A stretch of DNA of 64,000 bases from Rana temporaria (taxonomy: Eukaryota > Chordata > Amphibia > Anura > Ranidae). A model generated the notes under the pieces. It did not search any database. It was not told the origin of the DNA and saw nothing but the letters and a program-made list of their open reading frames with translations. A program made the position numbers and the translations under genes. Positions 23,076 to 33,532 of this stretch are shown here, piece by piece. Numbering within the stretch: the stretch's first letter is position 1; every line of letters begins with the position of its first letter. The DNA is taken from positions 275,207,146 through 275,271,145 of the forward strand of contig NC_053492.1 in assembly GCF_905171775.1 (NCBI RefSeq), given 5' to 3'.

Positions 23076-24652
23076 TCAGGTCCATAAATATTGGGACATC
23101 GCAACAATTCTAATATTTTTGGCTCTATACACCACCATAATGGATTTGAAATGAAACAAACAAGATGTGCTTTAACTGCAGACTTTCAGCTTTAATCAGG
23201 TGAACGGTTTAGGAATTACAATTTTGTATATGTGCCTCCCACTTTTTAAAGGACCAAAAGTAATGGGACAATTGGCTGCTCAGCTGTTCCATGGCCAGGT
23301 GTGTGTTAAATAAAAGGAGCAGATAAAAGGCCCAGAGTTCATTTTAAGTGTGCTATTTGCATTTGGAATCTGTTGCTGTCAACTCTCAATATGAGACCCA
23401 AAGAGCTGTCACTATCAGTGAAGCAAGTCATCATTAAGCTGAAAAAAACAAAACAACCCATCAGAGAGATAGCAAAAACATTTAGGTGTGGCCAAATCAA
23501 CTGTTTGGAACATCCTTAAAAAGAAAGAACGCACCAGTGAGCTCAGCAACACCAAAAGACCCGGAAGACCACGGAAAACAACTGTGGTGGATGATCGAAT
23601 AATTCTTTCCCTGGTGAAGAAAACACCCTTTACAACAGTTGGCCAGATCAAGAACACTCTACAGGAGGTAGGTGTATGTGTGTCAAAGTCAACAATCAAG
23701 AGAAGACTTCACCAGAGTGAAAACAGAGGGTACACCACAAGATGTAAACCATTGGTAAGCCTCAAAAACAGGAAGGCCAGATTAGAGTTTGCCAAACATC
23801 TAAAAACGCCTTCACAGTTCTGGAACAACATCCTATGGACAGATGAGACCAAGATCAACTTGTACCAGAGTGATTGGAAGAGAAAAGTATGGAGAAGGAA
23901 GGGAACTGCTCATGATCCAAAGCATACCACCTCATCAGTGAAGCATGGTGGTGGTAGTGTCATGGCGTGGGCATGTATGGCTGCTAATGGAACTGGTTTC
24001 TCTTAAATTTAAGTTGTGACTGCTGGCAAAAGCAGCAGGATGAATTCTAAAGTGTATCAGGCAATATAATCTGCTCATATTCAGCCAAATGCTTCAGAAC
24101 TCATTGGACAGCGCTTCACAGTGCAGATGGACAATGATCCGAAGCATACTGCGAAAGCAACCAAAGCGTTTAAGGGAAAGAAGTGGAAGGTTATGCAATG
24201 GGCAAGTCAATCACCTGACCTGAATCTGATTGAGCATGCATTTCACTTGCTGAAGACAAAATTGAAGGGAAAAAGCTCCAAGAACAAGCAGACATTTGCA
24301 GTAGAGGCCTGGCAGAGCATCACCAGGGATGAAACCCAGCGTCTGGTGATGTCTATGCCTTCCAGACTTCACCATGTTATTGATTTGCAACCAAGAATTA
24401 AAAACAAAGTTTGATTTATTATTGTTAATCTGTCCCATTACTTTTGGTCCCTTAAAAAGTGTGAGGCACATATAACAACTGTTGTAATTCCTACACCGTT
24501 CACCTGATTTGGATGTAAATACCCTCAAATTAAATCTGAAAGTCTGCAGTTAAAGCACACATTGTTTGTTTCATTTCAAATCCATTATGGTGGTGTATAG
24601 AGCCAAACAGATTAGAATTGTTGCGATGTCCCAATATTTATGGACCTGACTA
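23076..24652 (+). mobile_element. Tc1-like DNA transposon, copy 2, with both long inverted ends
   Basis: The left end AGTCAGGTCCATAAATATTG and right end CAATATTTATGGACCTGACT are exactly complementary, and complementarity continues inward past GGACATCGCAAC and the ATGGTGGTGTATAGAGCC block. About 1.58 kb, a full-length Tc1 size. This lineage differs from copy 1 in termini and protein. The transposase is broken, but both ends look usable by a transposase supplied in trans (inference). Confidence 0.93.
23391..24414 (+). pseudogene. Tc1 transposase pseudogene, copy 2
   Basis: DDE transposase of about 340 codons. It starts at ATG 23391 (MRPKELSLSVKQVIIKLKK), then shifts frame near 23484-23487, where one extra base separates KTF from GVAKSTVW. 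It continues with the GRPRK basic motif typical of Tc1 HTH linkers. The catalytic triad is present: first D in ILWTDETK, second D in VQMDNDPKHTAKATK, and E in SPDLNLIEHAF, 34 residues after the second D. Stops at 24004-24006 and near 24069 separate the first and second D blocks. The C-terminus ends PRIKNKV at 24414. The frameshift plus two stops make it inactive. Confidence 0.9.
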
Positions 24653-24959
24653 AATTTTTTCCAATTGTAACAAAAAACAAACAATATCAGTATCAAAGGA
24701 AGAAATAAACATACATTACAATAGAAGAAAAAATAAAATAAACAAACAGACAAAAAAATAAATAAAAACAAATCTAGCCTTTATCCCCATCAATAGAGCC
24801 AATTGAAATGAAACTAGTAGCATCACATATTAAATTCATGAAACTAGAATTGTAAGGCCACACAGTATGCCTAATAATAGTGAATATTACAACTACACTT
24901 TACCTGAGATACATTACTTTCCTATCACTGCTTGTATTCTTCCTACCTTCCCTTCTCTA

Positions 24960-25130
24960 CTTTAAAAAAAAAAATAAAAAAAACAAAAAAAAACAGTAGG
25001 AGAAAAAAAAATAAAAAATAAAAAAGACCCTTTCCCTGACCCCCAAGAAAGAGAATAGAAATAACAAACAAACGAGCTACACGACTTCTGACATCTTCCC
25101 CATACCCCTCTCCACCCCCCCCCCCGGATT
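24960..25130. repeat. A-rich low-complexity DNA
   Basis: Runs of A with scattered T and C, followed by a C-run near 25116-25124. It marks the 3' side of the LINE that lies on the minus strand. Confidence 0.7.
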
Positions 25131-25223
25131 AACCCATCATGCCAGGCCTACCCATTTAGTTTAGCTTAATACTTAAAAACTAAACTGAAAAACATTCAAT
25201 ATACTGGGGTGTGCAAGTAAAGG

Positions 25224-26800
25224 TCATCCATGGCCGCCAGGTTTCCATAAAAAGACGCTGTCATGTATTCCATTGTCCTGAGGTGGTGTAGTTGTAGACT
25301 TCCAGAGATCTGGAATACATGCCTGGGCCGCAGTCAGCATGTGCGCTACCAACAACTTTTTATATTTACAAAGGGGTATCTCATTTAAATGCAAGAGATA
25401 TCCCAAAGGGTCCCGACCGAGATCAACAGATGTCAATGGTTTGATCAGATTCCTTAAGTTTTTCCAAAATGGTATAATTAAGGGGCCCATCTAAAAAATA
25501 TGCAATAATGTCCCTGGCTCTTTCTTGCATGCCAGCATAGGTTAGAGATTTGTGGATAGTGTTTATTAAGTAGGGCCAAGACCCTATACCACCCGACTAA
25601 AAGCTTATATCCCTGTTCTTGAAAGCGGCTTGCAATTGAAGATTTGTGGGCCAGTAAAACAATCCTTTTAATTTGTGTGTTTGTAAAAGAAGATTGAAGG
25701 TCCTCCTCCCAGGGATGTATATACGAGGGGACATGACCTTCTGGAGGCTCAATGGTTTGTAAAGAAGTGACGAGTGTGGTACGTATTTCCCCTCAGCACA
25801 CAAGTCCTCAAAAAGTGTCAGTGGCCTAGCATATAGTTCCGCATCCGGTATGAACCTTAAATAATGTGCTAGTTGAAAGGCTGATCAAGAACTCAGGGGA
25901 GGATGTGTAAGGGTAGATATATCTTGCGTTGATTTCCAACCCTGCAAGGTAGCGAAATGCATGCATCTAGTTATGCCTAGTCCTAGCAATCCCCAAAGCT
26001 GTTTATTGTCAAACTCAGGCGTAAACTCTGGATACTGAATCACCGGTGTTAGTGGGGATGGATGGGGAGAGATGCCTTTTGTTGAGTGTTTGATTAAGGA
26101 CTGCAGCTGTAGCCCCAATTGTAGGGTGCCTCTTTAACCCCCGATAGTATTTATGAGCGACCCAGGGAAGCGCAGACAAAGCAATCGATAAAGCTTGTTC
26201 TACTTGTACCCAGGGTTTAGTCTGCAGGAAAGTACACCATGACACCACTCTAGACAAATATAGAGCTCGATAGTATGAGATCATGTCAGGAAGACCGATG
26301 CCACCCTGGGATTTAGGCAAAATTACTAGTGAATAGCGGAGTCTGGCGACTTTAATACCCCAAAGAAATTTGATTAGCAGTGTCCTACATGAAAGAAAAA
26401 AGGCTTGGGGTAGTTTAATAGGTATGGCTTGCATTAAATATAAAATCTGGGGGAACAATGTCATCTTCAATGCATTACACATCCCAAACCAAGGAAGTTC
26501 GCCATAACTGAAAATGTGATCTCATTATAGACAGTAATGGGCAGAAATTGATCTCATATAATAAGGCAGTATCCGGGGTCAGTTTCACCGGTAAACACCT
26601 TGTAGCTTAACCGTACATTACATAGAAAGACTACTCATTGCTTCACATTTAGCATCATTTATAGAAAAATTTGAGAGGTCCTTGTACTGAGCAAAACATT
26701 TAAATAGACGTGGTAACGAAACCTCCGGGTTAGTGAGAAGGAAAAAATAAGATCTGCATATGCAGCAATTTTATGCTCCATACTTGAGACCTATAGTCCT
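25224..26800 (-). pseudogene. LINE ORF2 (reverse transcriptase and C-terminal part) pseudogene
   Basis: The RT active-site block is legible near 26752-26765 as AYAD-LIF, where the family has a YADD box; one aspartate is missing, so catalysis would be lost even without other damage. Downstream of it the expected YKDLSNFSIN-type segment follows in frame (near 26680). The thumb/C-terminal region reads YLMQAIPIKLPQAFFLSC, FLWGIKVARLRYSLVILPKS and GGIGLPDMISYYRALYLSRV at 26482-26015, typical of L1 ORF2. Further fragments (LFYWPTNLQLQAAF; LLVAHMLTAAQACIPDLWKS) continue to 25224 in shifted frames. Confidence 0.8.
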
Positions 26801-27649
26801 CTAATCGAGGAGTCTGATCTAACTTTATAGAGAAAGGGTTCTAAAGTTAACAGAAACATTAATGGAGAAAGACAGAGGGAAGTAGTCTGATCGGGCCCAA
26901 TTAACCAACCACTGGATAAGCTCTATTAGTTAATTTTGGAATTTTCCTGACTTGAAAATGTGTTTCCTGGAGGAAACGATATGAATCTTAATGTTTAACA
27001 GGTCTCTCAATAATCTAGACCTTTATTCTGGAATGTTTAGGGCTTTCACATTTAGGGAGGTTAACCTTACCGGAGAGGGCAGATGTACCCCAGAGGGAAC
27101 AGATGCCATGATTCCCCTTAAGGACTGAGGATGGGGATGGGGGTTGGGGTAGGGGAGAGGCAGAAGGCAAATACCAATAAAAAAAAAAACGACAAACAGC
27201 AAAAACTCAACTCTCCCAACCTAGCCCAATGGGACTGAGAGAAACCTATTTGGGGGTGTGCCTATGTCCCGCTGTGCTGCCGAAATCTCTAAAAGATGAC
27301 TAATACTATGGGGATTCCACTTCTTCCTCCGAGGGCATTAGTGATGCATAGATACCTCCAAGCATATTAATAAAAAATAAGAGCCTAACTAGTTTAAAGA
27401 GTTTATAAGAGAAACACCGGAGCCACCCCATCACATTAAGATATACAGTATACTACTAACAAAAAGGAGAAAGACGAGGTATAAAGAAAAGAGATCGGGG
27501 GAGGTGTAATGCTAAGGAAAAAGGGGACTCAGGCAATCTCAAGCGCAACCAATTAGCAACTTGTACTGGTTCACACCCCAGAAATGTAAATAAATCTTAA
27601 AGCTGTTCCTAAGTGTGAAGTGAGAAAGACCGATTCTTTCTCTTGACCC

Positions 27650-28075
27650 TCAAATGAAATGGGTCCCCCCAAGAGTATGTCACCCCAGAGGCTTTAATCT
27701 GTTCCTTGATATATCCGAAAGGATCAATATCCGTACACCTGCATGTTCAATCTGTCCCAACTGCCATGCACGACGCATAATCTCATCCTTTTTATTAAAA
27801 AAATGTATACAACAAAGAACATCTCGTGGACCCGACACCTGGTAGGTTCTATACAGGGTCACTCTATTTACTCTGTCTATTACGAGTTCAGCTAATTGGG
27901 GTTTGCCCAAAATATTACAGATGGACTGTATCGTGGGTCTCAACTCTGCATCTACAATGTTTTCGGGGATACCCCTAAAACGAATGTTATTCCTCCGGCT
28001 TTGGTTTTCCAAATCGTCTACCTGGAGAAGAACTGAGGTGAGCTTTTGTTGAGCTACAGAATTAGATAATACCAA
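27650..28075 (-). pseudogene. LINE ORF1 RNA-binding protein fragment
   Basis: Reads LQVDDLENQSRRNNIRFRGI and later VLCCIHFFNKKDEIMRRAWQ. The D-L-E-N-x-S-R-R-N-N-x-R-x-R-G-x-P motif is the start of the RRM of L1 ORF1 protein, which coats the element RNA and acts as a nucleic-acid chaperone. The N-terminal coiled coil is only partly legible upstream (28080-28250). The frame is open for 131 residues. Confidence 0.82.
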
Positions 28076-28269
28076 TTAATCCATGCGCGTGTTCACGTTA
28101 TCTACTATGGATTCTAGGCTAGATTCTAAGTTGGAAACCCTAGTCTCAATATCGAACTGTTCCCGCACCTCTGAAATCTCATTCCGCAGAGCCCCTTCTA
28201 AATCGCTGGGCCACAACCTCAAAGTCTTCTCTATTTGGTAGTAATAACAGGTCTTGTTTTCTTGTCTTT

Positions 28270-28827
28270 ACGAGGTGGGATCTTGCATGGAGCCCCAGAC
28301 CGAGGGAGATTGATAATTATTTTGGTTTCTTCCATTCGCGAATAAATCGCACCAACTTTTTTTACTCTCTCACCAAGCTACTTGATGATGATCTTGTAGC
28401 CCATTCCAGCCTTGTGTAGGTCTAAAATCTTGTATCTGACATCCTTGGACAGCTCTTTCGTCTTCACCATGGTGGAGAGATTAGAATCTGATTGCTTCTG
28501 TGAACAGGTGTCTTTTTATAAAAGTAACAAGCTGAGATTAGCACTCCTTTTAAGAGAGATTGCTCCTAATCTCAGCTCATTACTTGTATAGAAGACACCT
28601 GGGAGCCAGAAACGTTACTGACTACTATGGGATTAAATACTTATTTCCTTCATTACAATGAAAATCAATTGATAACTTTTTTGATATAAGTTTTTCTGGA
28701 TATTTGTTATTCTGTCTTTCGCTGTTAAAATAAAACTACCATTAAAATTATAGACTGATCATTTCTTTGTCAGAGGGCAAACAAACAAAATCAACAGGGG
28801 ATCAAATACTTTTTCCCCTCACAGTGC
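28270..28827 (-). mobile_element. Tc1-like fragment, same family as copy 1
   Basis: Holds the right terminal repeat, the 5' leader with its TAATCTCAGC inverted segment and the first part of the transposase (from the ATG near 28471). It stops abruptly at about 28270 (GTGGGATCTTGCATGGAGCC). The N-terminal HTH frame has small indels. It supplies the empty-site sequence for the MITE at 1571. Confidence 0.88.
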
Positions 28828-28861
28828 ATAAACCTGAAGCCCCAAGCAGGTAGACTGTTTC

Positions 28862-29247
28862 CTTCAGGGTTATTTTTTTTAAATTGGACCCCAAGGGCAA
28901 AGGTATTCACAGAAAAGGTATATAGACAGGTGTGTGCCTCTTCAAATCATGTCCAATGAACTGAATTTACCACAGGTAGACTCCAATCAAGTTGTAGAAA
29001 CATCTCAAGGATGATCAGTGGAAATTGGATGCACCTGAGCTAGATTTTGAGTGTCAAGGCAAAGGCTGTGAATACTTATGTACATATGATTTTTTAATTT
29101 TTAATAAACTTTGCAAAGATTTCAAACAAACTTCTTCAACGTGGTCATTATGGGGTTATGTTTGTAGAATTTTTAGGAAAACAATTCATTTTGGAATAAG
29201 GCTGTAACAGAAAATGTGTAAAAAGTGAAAGCGCTGTGAATACTTTA
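28862..29247. mobile_element. End fragment of another Tc1-type element
   Basis: I recognise the terminal portion of a different vertebrate Tc1 family: ATTCCAAAATG in complement, GTCATTATGGGGTTATG and AAGCGCTGTGAATACTTT. The transposase C-terminus is not intact. It follows the previous fragment directly. Confidence 0.6.
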
Positions 29248-29504
29248 CAGATAAACTGTATGGTGCACTGCTTCATAAACAAAACACACAGTGGTGCTAG
29301 GCTCCACCTGTGCTTCCTCCACACAGCATTTCATTGATATCAGCAGGAGCCAATGGCTCCTGCCAGAGTCCCCCTGTGCCAAGAGGAAAAGGGAGAGAAA
29401 ACTGCAGCTGTGCACAGCGCTGGATCAATTGAGCATTCAGGTAAGTATTTAGGGAGGAGGGGGAAGGACAGCAAGAAGTAAAGCGTTTACCTTAATGCAG
29501 GGAA

Positions 29505-29905
29505 TGCATTAATGTGGTAGTAAACTCTGTTTTACCATTTGTACCTACAGGCAAGCCTATAGTAAGGCTTACCTGTAGGTACTGCGACCATCTCCTAAAC
29601 TTGCACAGTTTAGAAGATATTCAGAGTGCAGCAGCCGGTGACGTTACCGGTGCATGTGATCTGAAGGTCCAGCATACAGTGTATGACCTTCAGAGCTTGT
29701 GCCGTCAATGGCGGATCCTGTGCACAAGCACGGGAGTGATGTCATCGCTCCCTGGCCACTCATTTAGCCTGAGGATGCAAACCCGGAAGGAAGAACTGGG
29801 GAGGATGACAGCCGTCTTAGCAATGACAGCGCACTGCTGGAGGGCTTCGTTCTAAGAGAAGTTTCTCATGATGTGCTAGTATGCGATGCATACTAGCACA
29901 TTATG
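29505..29905. mobile_element. MITE related to 7546-7868
   Basis: Shares GGCAAGCCTA...AGGCTTACCTGTAGGTA and a terminal hairpin near 29873-29906 (CATGATGTGCTAGTATGCG / CGATGCATACTAGCACATTATG). The element ends are degraded. Confidence 0.6.
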
Positions 29906-31056
29906 ACATTGCCTTGCAATTACCAAAATTAAGAAAATACATGTAAACAGTATATTTCTGTGTTGCGATTTACCAAAGGACATTGTTTGACAGAGGATTT
30001 TTAGTAACCCTAAACATCGGTCATGGAACCAGACAGAGAAAAGGTACCTCTTCAGGTGGTGAACTGATAGTAGCGCCCTCCCCAATGTGGAAGTAGCAGA
30101 AGCAAGGGCAAGATAGCCGATGCGTTTCACACTATCTGTACTTAGTCAAAGCTATGACTAAGCACCGATGATGGTGTGAAACACGTCATTTATCGTACCC
30201 TTGCTTCTGTCGTTACATGAATTTTAATGATTTACAATAAAAGCGTTTTATTGGAGAGCAGCTGTCCAGATTTTCCTTTTCACTATCATGGAACCAGACT
30301 GCCCTGTGTATTCTGCCAATCATTAAATGGTAGGCTTTATAATTTAACACAATGGAAAATCCTATGGCTCCTGGGGCTTATATATAAAAAAAAAAAAAAG
30401 ACAAATGTTTTAGCAATTTTGGTATTATATATGGTATTTTGAATTAGAGTTTTAAAAGAAGAAGGTTTTCTCTTAATGCATTTTATGCATTAAGATAAAA
30501 AAAATAATTCTAAAGCAGCCCACCAGCACCCCCTAATTACTTACATGAGCCCAATCTCTCTCCAGCAATGCCCACGAATGTCTAAGCTGTCCGAGACACT
30601 CCCAATTGGCTGAGACCCTGCAGCGGGAGACATTGGCTCTGCCGGCTGTCAATCAAGGTCAGTCAGCCAATCAGGGCAAAGGGGGCGGGCCGGGGCTCCG
30701 TGTCCGAATGGACACACAGAGCTGTGACTAGGCTCCAGTGCTTCTATAGGAAGCCGACTGTGGGGGCACTTGATAGGAAGGAGGGAAGGGCCAGGAGCAG
30801 CAAAGAGGGATCTGAGAAGAGGATGATGCGTGTTGCTCTGTGCAAAACCAACTGCAGAGAGGAGGCAAATATAACATGTTTTTTTTTTTTTTTTTTTAAA
30901 TAACAAACTAAATGAGACTTTAAAATCACTAATATTTTTGCAGTTTAGTAGCAGTGGAAAAAACATTCATCCAATGCAAATTGTTTTTCCTGATGCTTCC
31001 CAATTGCAACAGCCTAAAACAATAGCCAGTAGTTAAAATGTATCTAAATGGCTTAC
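29906..31056. other. intron, with a small inverted repeat and an A/T-rich MITE relic
   Basis: An inverted repeat near 30118-30190 (GATGCGTTTCACAC / GTGTGAAACACGTC around TTAGTCA...TGACTAA) resembles a frog MITE core. A second hairpin lies near 30472-30505 (TTAATGCAT / ATGCATTAA). A poly-T run is at 30880-30897. No exon. Confidence 0.5.
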
Positions 31057-31276
31057 CTGTGCGATCATATGACTCATGACAGGTCTTTGCAATCTCTGCA
31101 GCCAATTCTATTTGATGTCCTGTTTTATCATTTGGTGCACCATCAGCCCCAAGAGCAAACATGCCGCCAGCAAAACAAGTTAAATGGCCCATTTTATGTT
31201 CCAGGAGACCACCTTTCCATTCAGCAATGTATGTCAAGCCATTACTAGATTTACGAATTAAATGAGTCTCCATGGC
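31057..31276 (-). CDS. MAN1A1: Mannosyl-oligosaccharide 1,2-alpha-mannosidase IA, exon (third visible)
   Basis: A 220-bp internal exon: acceptor TTCCTTAG before GCC ATG GAG, donor GTAAGC after ACA G. It enters in phase 0 and leaves in phase 1, matching its neighbours. It encodes 73 residues, from AMETHLIRKSSNGLTYIAEW through KGGLLEHKMGHLTCFAGGMF to AKTCHESYDRT, part of the (alpha/alpha)7 barrel. The HLTCFAGGM cysteine and the TCHESY cysteine correspond to conserved cysteines of the family. The segment PNDKTGHQIELAAEIA between them is the most diverged part relative to mammalian MAN1A1 as I recall it. No stops. Confidence 0.94.
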
Positions 31277-31925
31277 CTAAGGAAAAAACAAAAGAAAAAA
31301 CTAAAATTAGTCCTAACAGCAATTTCACAACACAGACAATCCAGGCTAATATAATTGATGTACTTTGGCACTCAAAATTTCCAGATGCCTTCCATTAGTT
31401 GTTTACTCTCCATCCTTGTCCAGTCTTGTTTTTTAATCCAGTGGCCACCATCTCCTGCATATTTTAAAGAAAGTATTCTTAAAGCTGGTTTTAAAATTAC
31501 TGACAGTGGGATATCCAGTCAGCTTCTTGGAGATTTTTGCTTAAAAATACGTTAAGAATCTCATAACTAACAGTATATCTTGCCAGTAATGACCAGTCCT
31601 CACAATTCCTCAAACAAGTCTCAAGTACATGACGTTTCCTAAACAAGTGAATAAAGAAAAAGTTGGGAATAGAGAGGGAGGGGAAAAGCTGAAGCAAAAA
31701 GAGGGAAGAAGAGAAAAAGGGAAGGGTTGGAATACAAAGGTATAGCACTCACATGGGCCACATCTGTATATAGTAAAGGGGAAACAACAACTACAAGTAG
31801 ATATTGATGGTCAGACTTTAAGGCCAAGGAAGTATATTAAAAATAAAGTTTAATATCCTATTCATTTACAAAAAAAATTACATAGTAATAAATTACAATT
31901 ACAACAAATGACCACTGTATACAAA

Positions 31926-31957
31926 ATCCTTAGAAGTCGCCGGCGACTTCTAAGGAT
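31926..31957. repeat. 32-bp perfect palindrome
   Basis: ATCCTTAGAAGTCGCC is followed directly by its exact reverse complement. The GC-rich centre (CGCCGGCG) stands out from the AT-rich surroundings. No larger element is visible around it. Confidence 0.95.
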
Positions 31958-32625
31958 GGCACCTAGGAGAACAGCCAAAATCAGATGATTGGTACCTCAG
32001 AGGAGTGCTGACATCAAATGACTGGCACAATCTCAAATGCACCTTGGAGAACTGCTGACACACAAAGTTACCCATAATATATAGATCTATATCATTGAGT
32101 AAGATCACCTGAGTACCAGAGAGTAAACAATTTTAAAATGCCAGTATTTGGTTACTTTATTTTACTAAAATTTTTCAATAACTTGCTAAGGAAACCTTTG
32201 TCTCTATAGAAATCTTGGTCTGCGGGGGAGAGAGAGATATGTACTCTGTAATAGATCGACTTTTGTGTATATATCAGGGTGAGCTAAAAACAGATCCCAG
32301 GTATGCAGTGGGTTTAAAAAAAACTTTAAAAATGTTAAAGCTAACAGTCAAAACAGAAAGTGAGAGGATATCCAAGGATATATTAGTGGGTTCAAAGGGT
32401 GGTTTCTGTAGGGCAAAGAGAAACGGATCGCTTGTGCAATGCTTTTAACAGTTCCATCCATAGGAGGTCCCATTAAAAACAGTGCTTAAAAAGCAGGATG
32501 AAACAGGGGGCCATAGACAGCAGGTCTGCCCAGTTTGGGAGAGGCCAGGGTCGTCCTAGTAGTCAGAGCATGTCTGTGTACCAGTTTTTTTTGGGGGTCA
32601 GTCTGGTGCAAAGAGAATCACAGAT

Positions 32626-33524
32626 TAGAGGTCGACCGATATGGGTTTTTCTCTGGCCGATGCCGATTTTTAGAAATCTGGGCGGTCGATTATTTTTTTG
32701 GTGGCACTGGCTCGTGGCACTGGAAGATGGCACTAGCAGAAGGCACTTATTGGCACTGGCAGGTTGCACTGGATGGCACTGAAAGATGGTACTAGCAGAT
32801 GGCACTGATTGGCAGGTGGCACTAATTGACACTAGCAGATGGCACTGATTGGCAGGTGGCACTAATTGACACTAGCAGATGGCACTGATTGGCAGGTGGC
32901 ACTAATTGACACTGGCAGGTGGCACTGATTGGCAGGTGGCACAACAGGTGACACTGGCAAGTGGCACTGGCTGGCAGCACTAATTGGCACTGGCAGGTGG
33001 CACTGGGCGGCAATAGTTAGCACTGGTTGGCATTGGCAGGTGGCACTGATGGCTTTAGTTGGCACTGGCAGGTGGCACTGGATGGAAGGTGGAACTAATT
33101 GGCACTGGTATTGGCAGGTGGCATTGGCAGATGACACTGGATGGAAGGTGGCACTAATTGGCACTGGATGGTGGCACTGGTATTGCCACTGGCAGATGGC
33201 ACTGGATGGCAAGTGGCACAAAAAAAATGGTGTCACCCCCCTCAGTACAGACCCCCTCTCTCCCTCCAGTATAGACACACCCCCTGCTACAGACACCAGA
33301 GAGCGGTATGTGTCCCACGAGCGTGGGCCCCTCCTCTGTGGGCATAAACAGAGAGGATTGCCGCAATGGTCACAGCATCAGGACAGGCCGCGGCTTCGGC
33401 CTAGCTCCGGATTCGTGGCACCGCTAGCGGCCATGTAAAATATCGGCCTAATTTGGATAAAAATCGGCCGATGACGATTTCTCCAAAACAACCAAATATC
33501 GGCTGATATATCGGCGGACCTCTA
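32626..33524. mobile_element. hAT non-autonomous element carrying a tandem array
   Basis: Ends TAGAGGTCGACCGATAT and ATATCGGCGGACCTCTA are complementary except for one or two bases. An exact 8-bp duplication TCACAGAT flanks it (32618-32625 and 33525-33532), the hAT signature. 899 bp. About 60 percent of its length is a GGCACTGG-based minisatellite. Confidence 0.93.
32690..33225. repeat. GGCACTGGCAGGT-type minisatellite
   Basis: Irregular array of roughly 12-14-bp units (GGCACTGGCAGGT, GGCACTGATT, GGCACTGGAT). Inside it a higher-order 40-bp unit is repeated three times almost exactly at 32801-32840, 32841-32880 and 32881-32920. There are no unique spacers, so it is not CRISPR-like. Confidence 0.95.
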
Positions 33525-33532
33525 TCACAGAT

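Larger units (their letters stand above)
25150..28255 (-). mobile_element. L1-type non-LTR retrotransposon, eroded
   Basis: On the minus strand an ORF1-like protein (about 28075-27680) precedes ORF2 reverse transcriptase and C-terminal fragments (about 26800-25224). The distance between them, about 0.9 kb, is too short for endonuclease plus full RT, so an internal deletion is likely. Gene order and the ORF1 motif place it in the L1 clade (possibly Tx1-like). Confidence 0.8.
22292..31056 (-). other. mannosidase intron, about 8.8 kb
   Basis: Minus-strand donor GTAAGC (31056-31051) and acceptor TTACTTAG next to 22292. Phase 1 intron. It contains a Tc1 element, an L1-type LINE, two Tc1 fragments and MITEs, listed separately. 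Confidence 0.9.

Noticed and set aside
32360..32520. Similarity of a TTCAAAGGGTGGTTTCTG stretch to the DIRS 3 fragment at 49.34 kb
   Set aside because: Only a short match; neighbouring sequence does not follow the DIRS recombinase, so it was not annotated as DIRS.
32690..33225. Regular repeats resembling a CRISPR array
   Set aside because: The units are contiguous tandem repeats with no unique spacers, and they sit inside a hAT transposon in a vertebrate intron.
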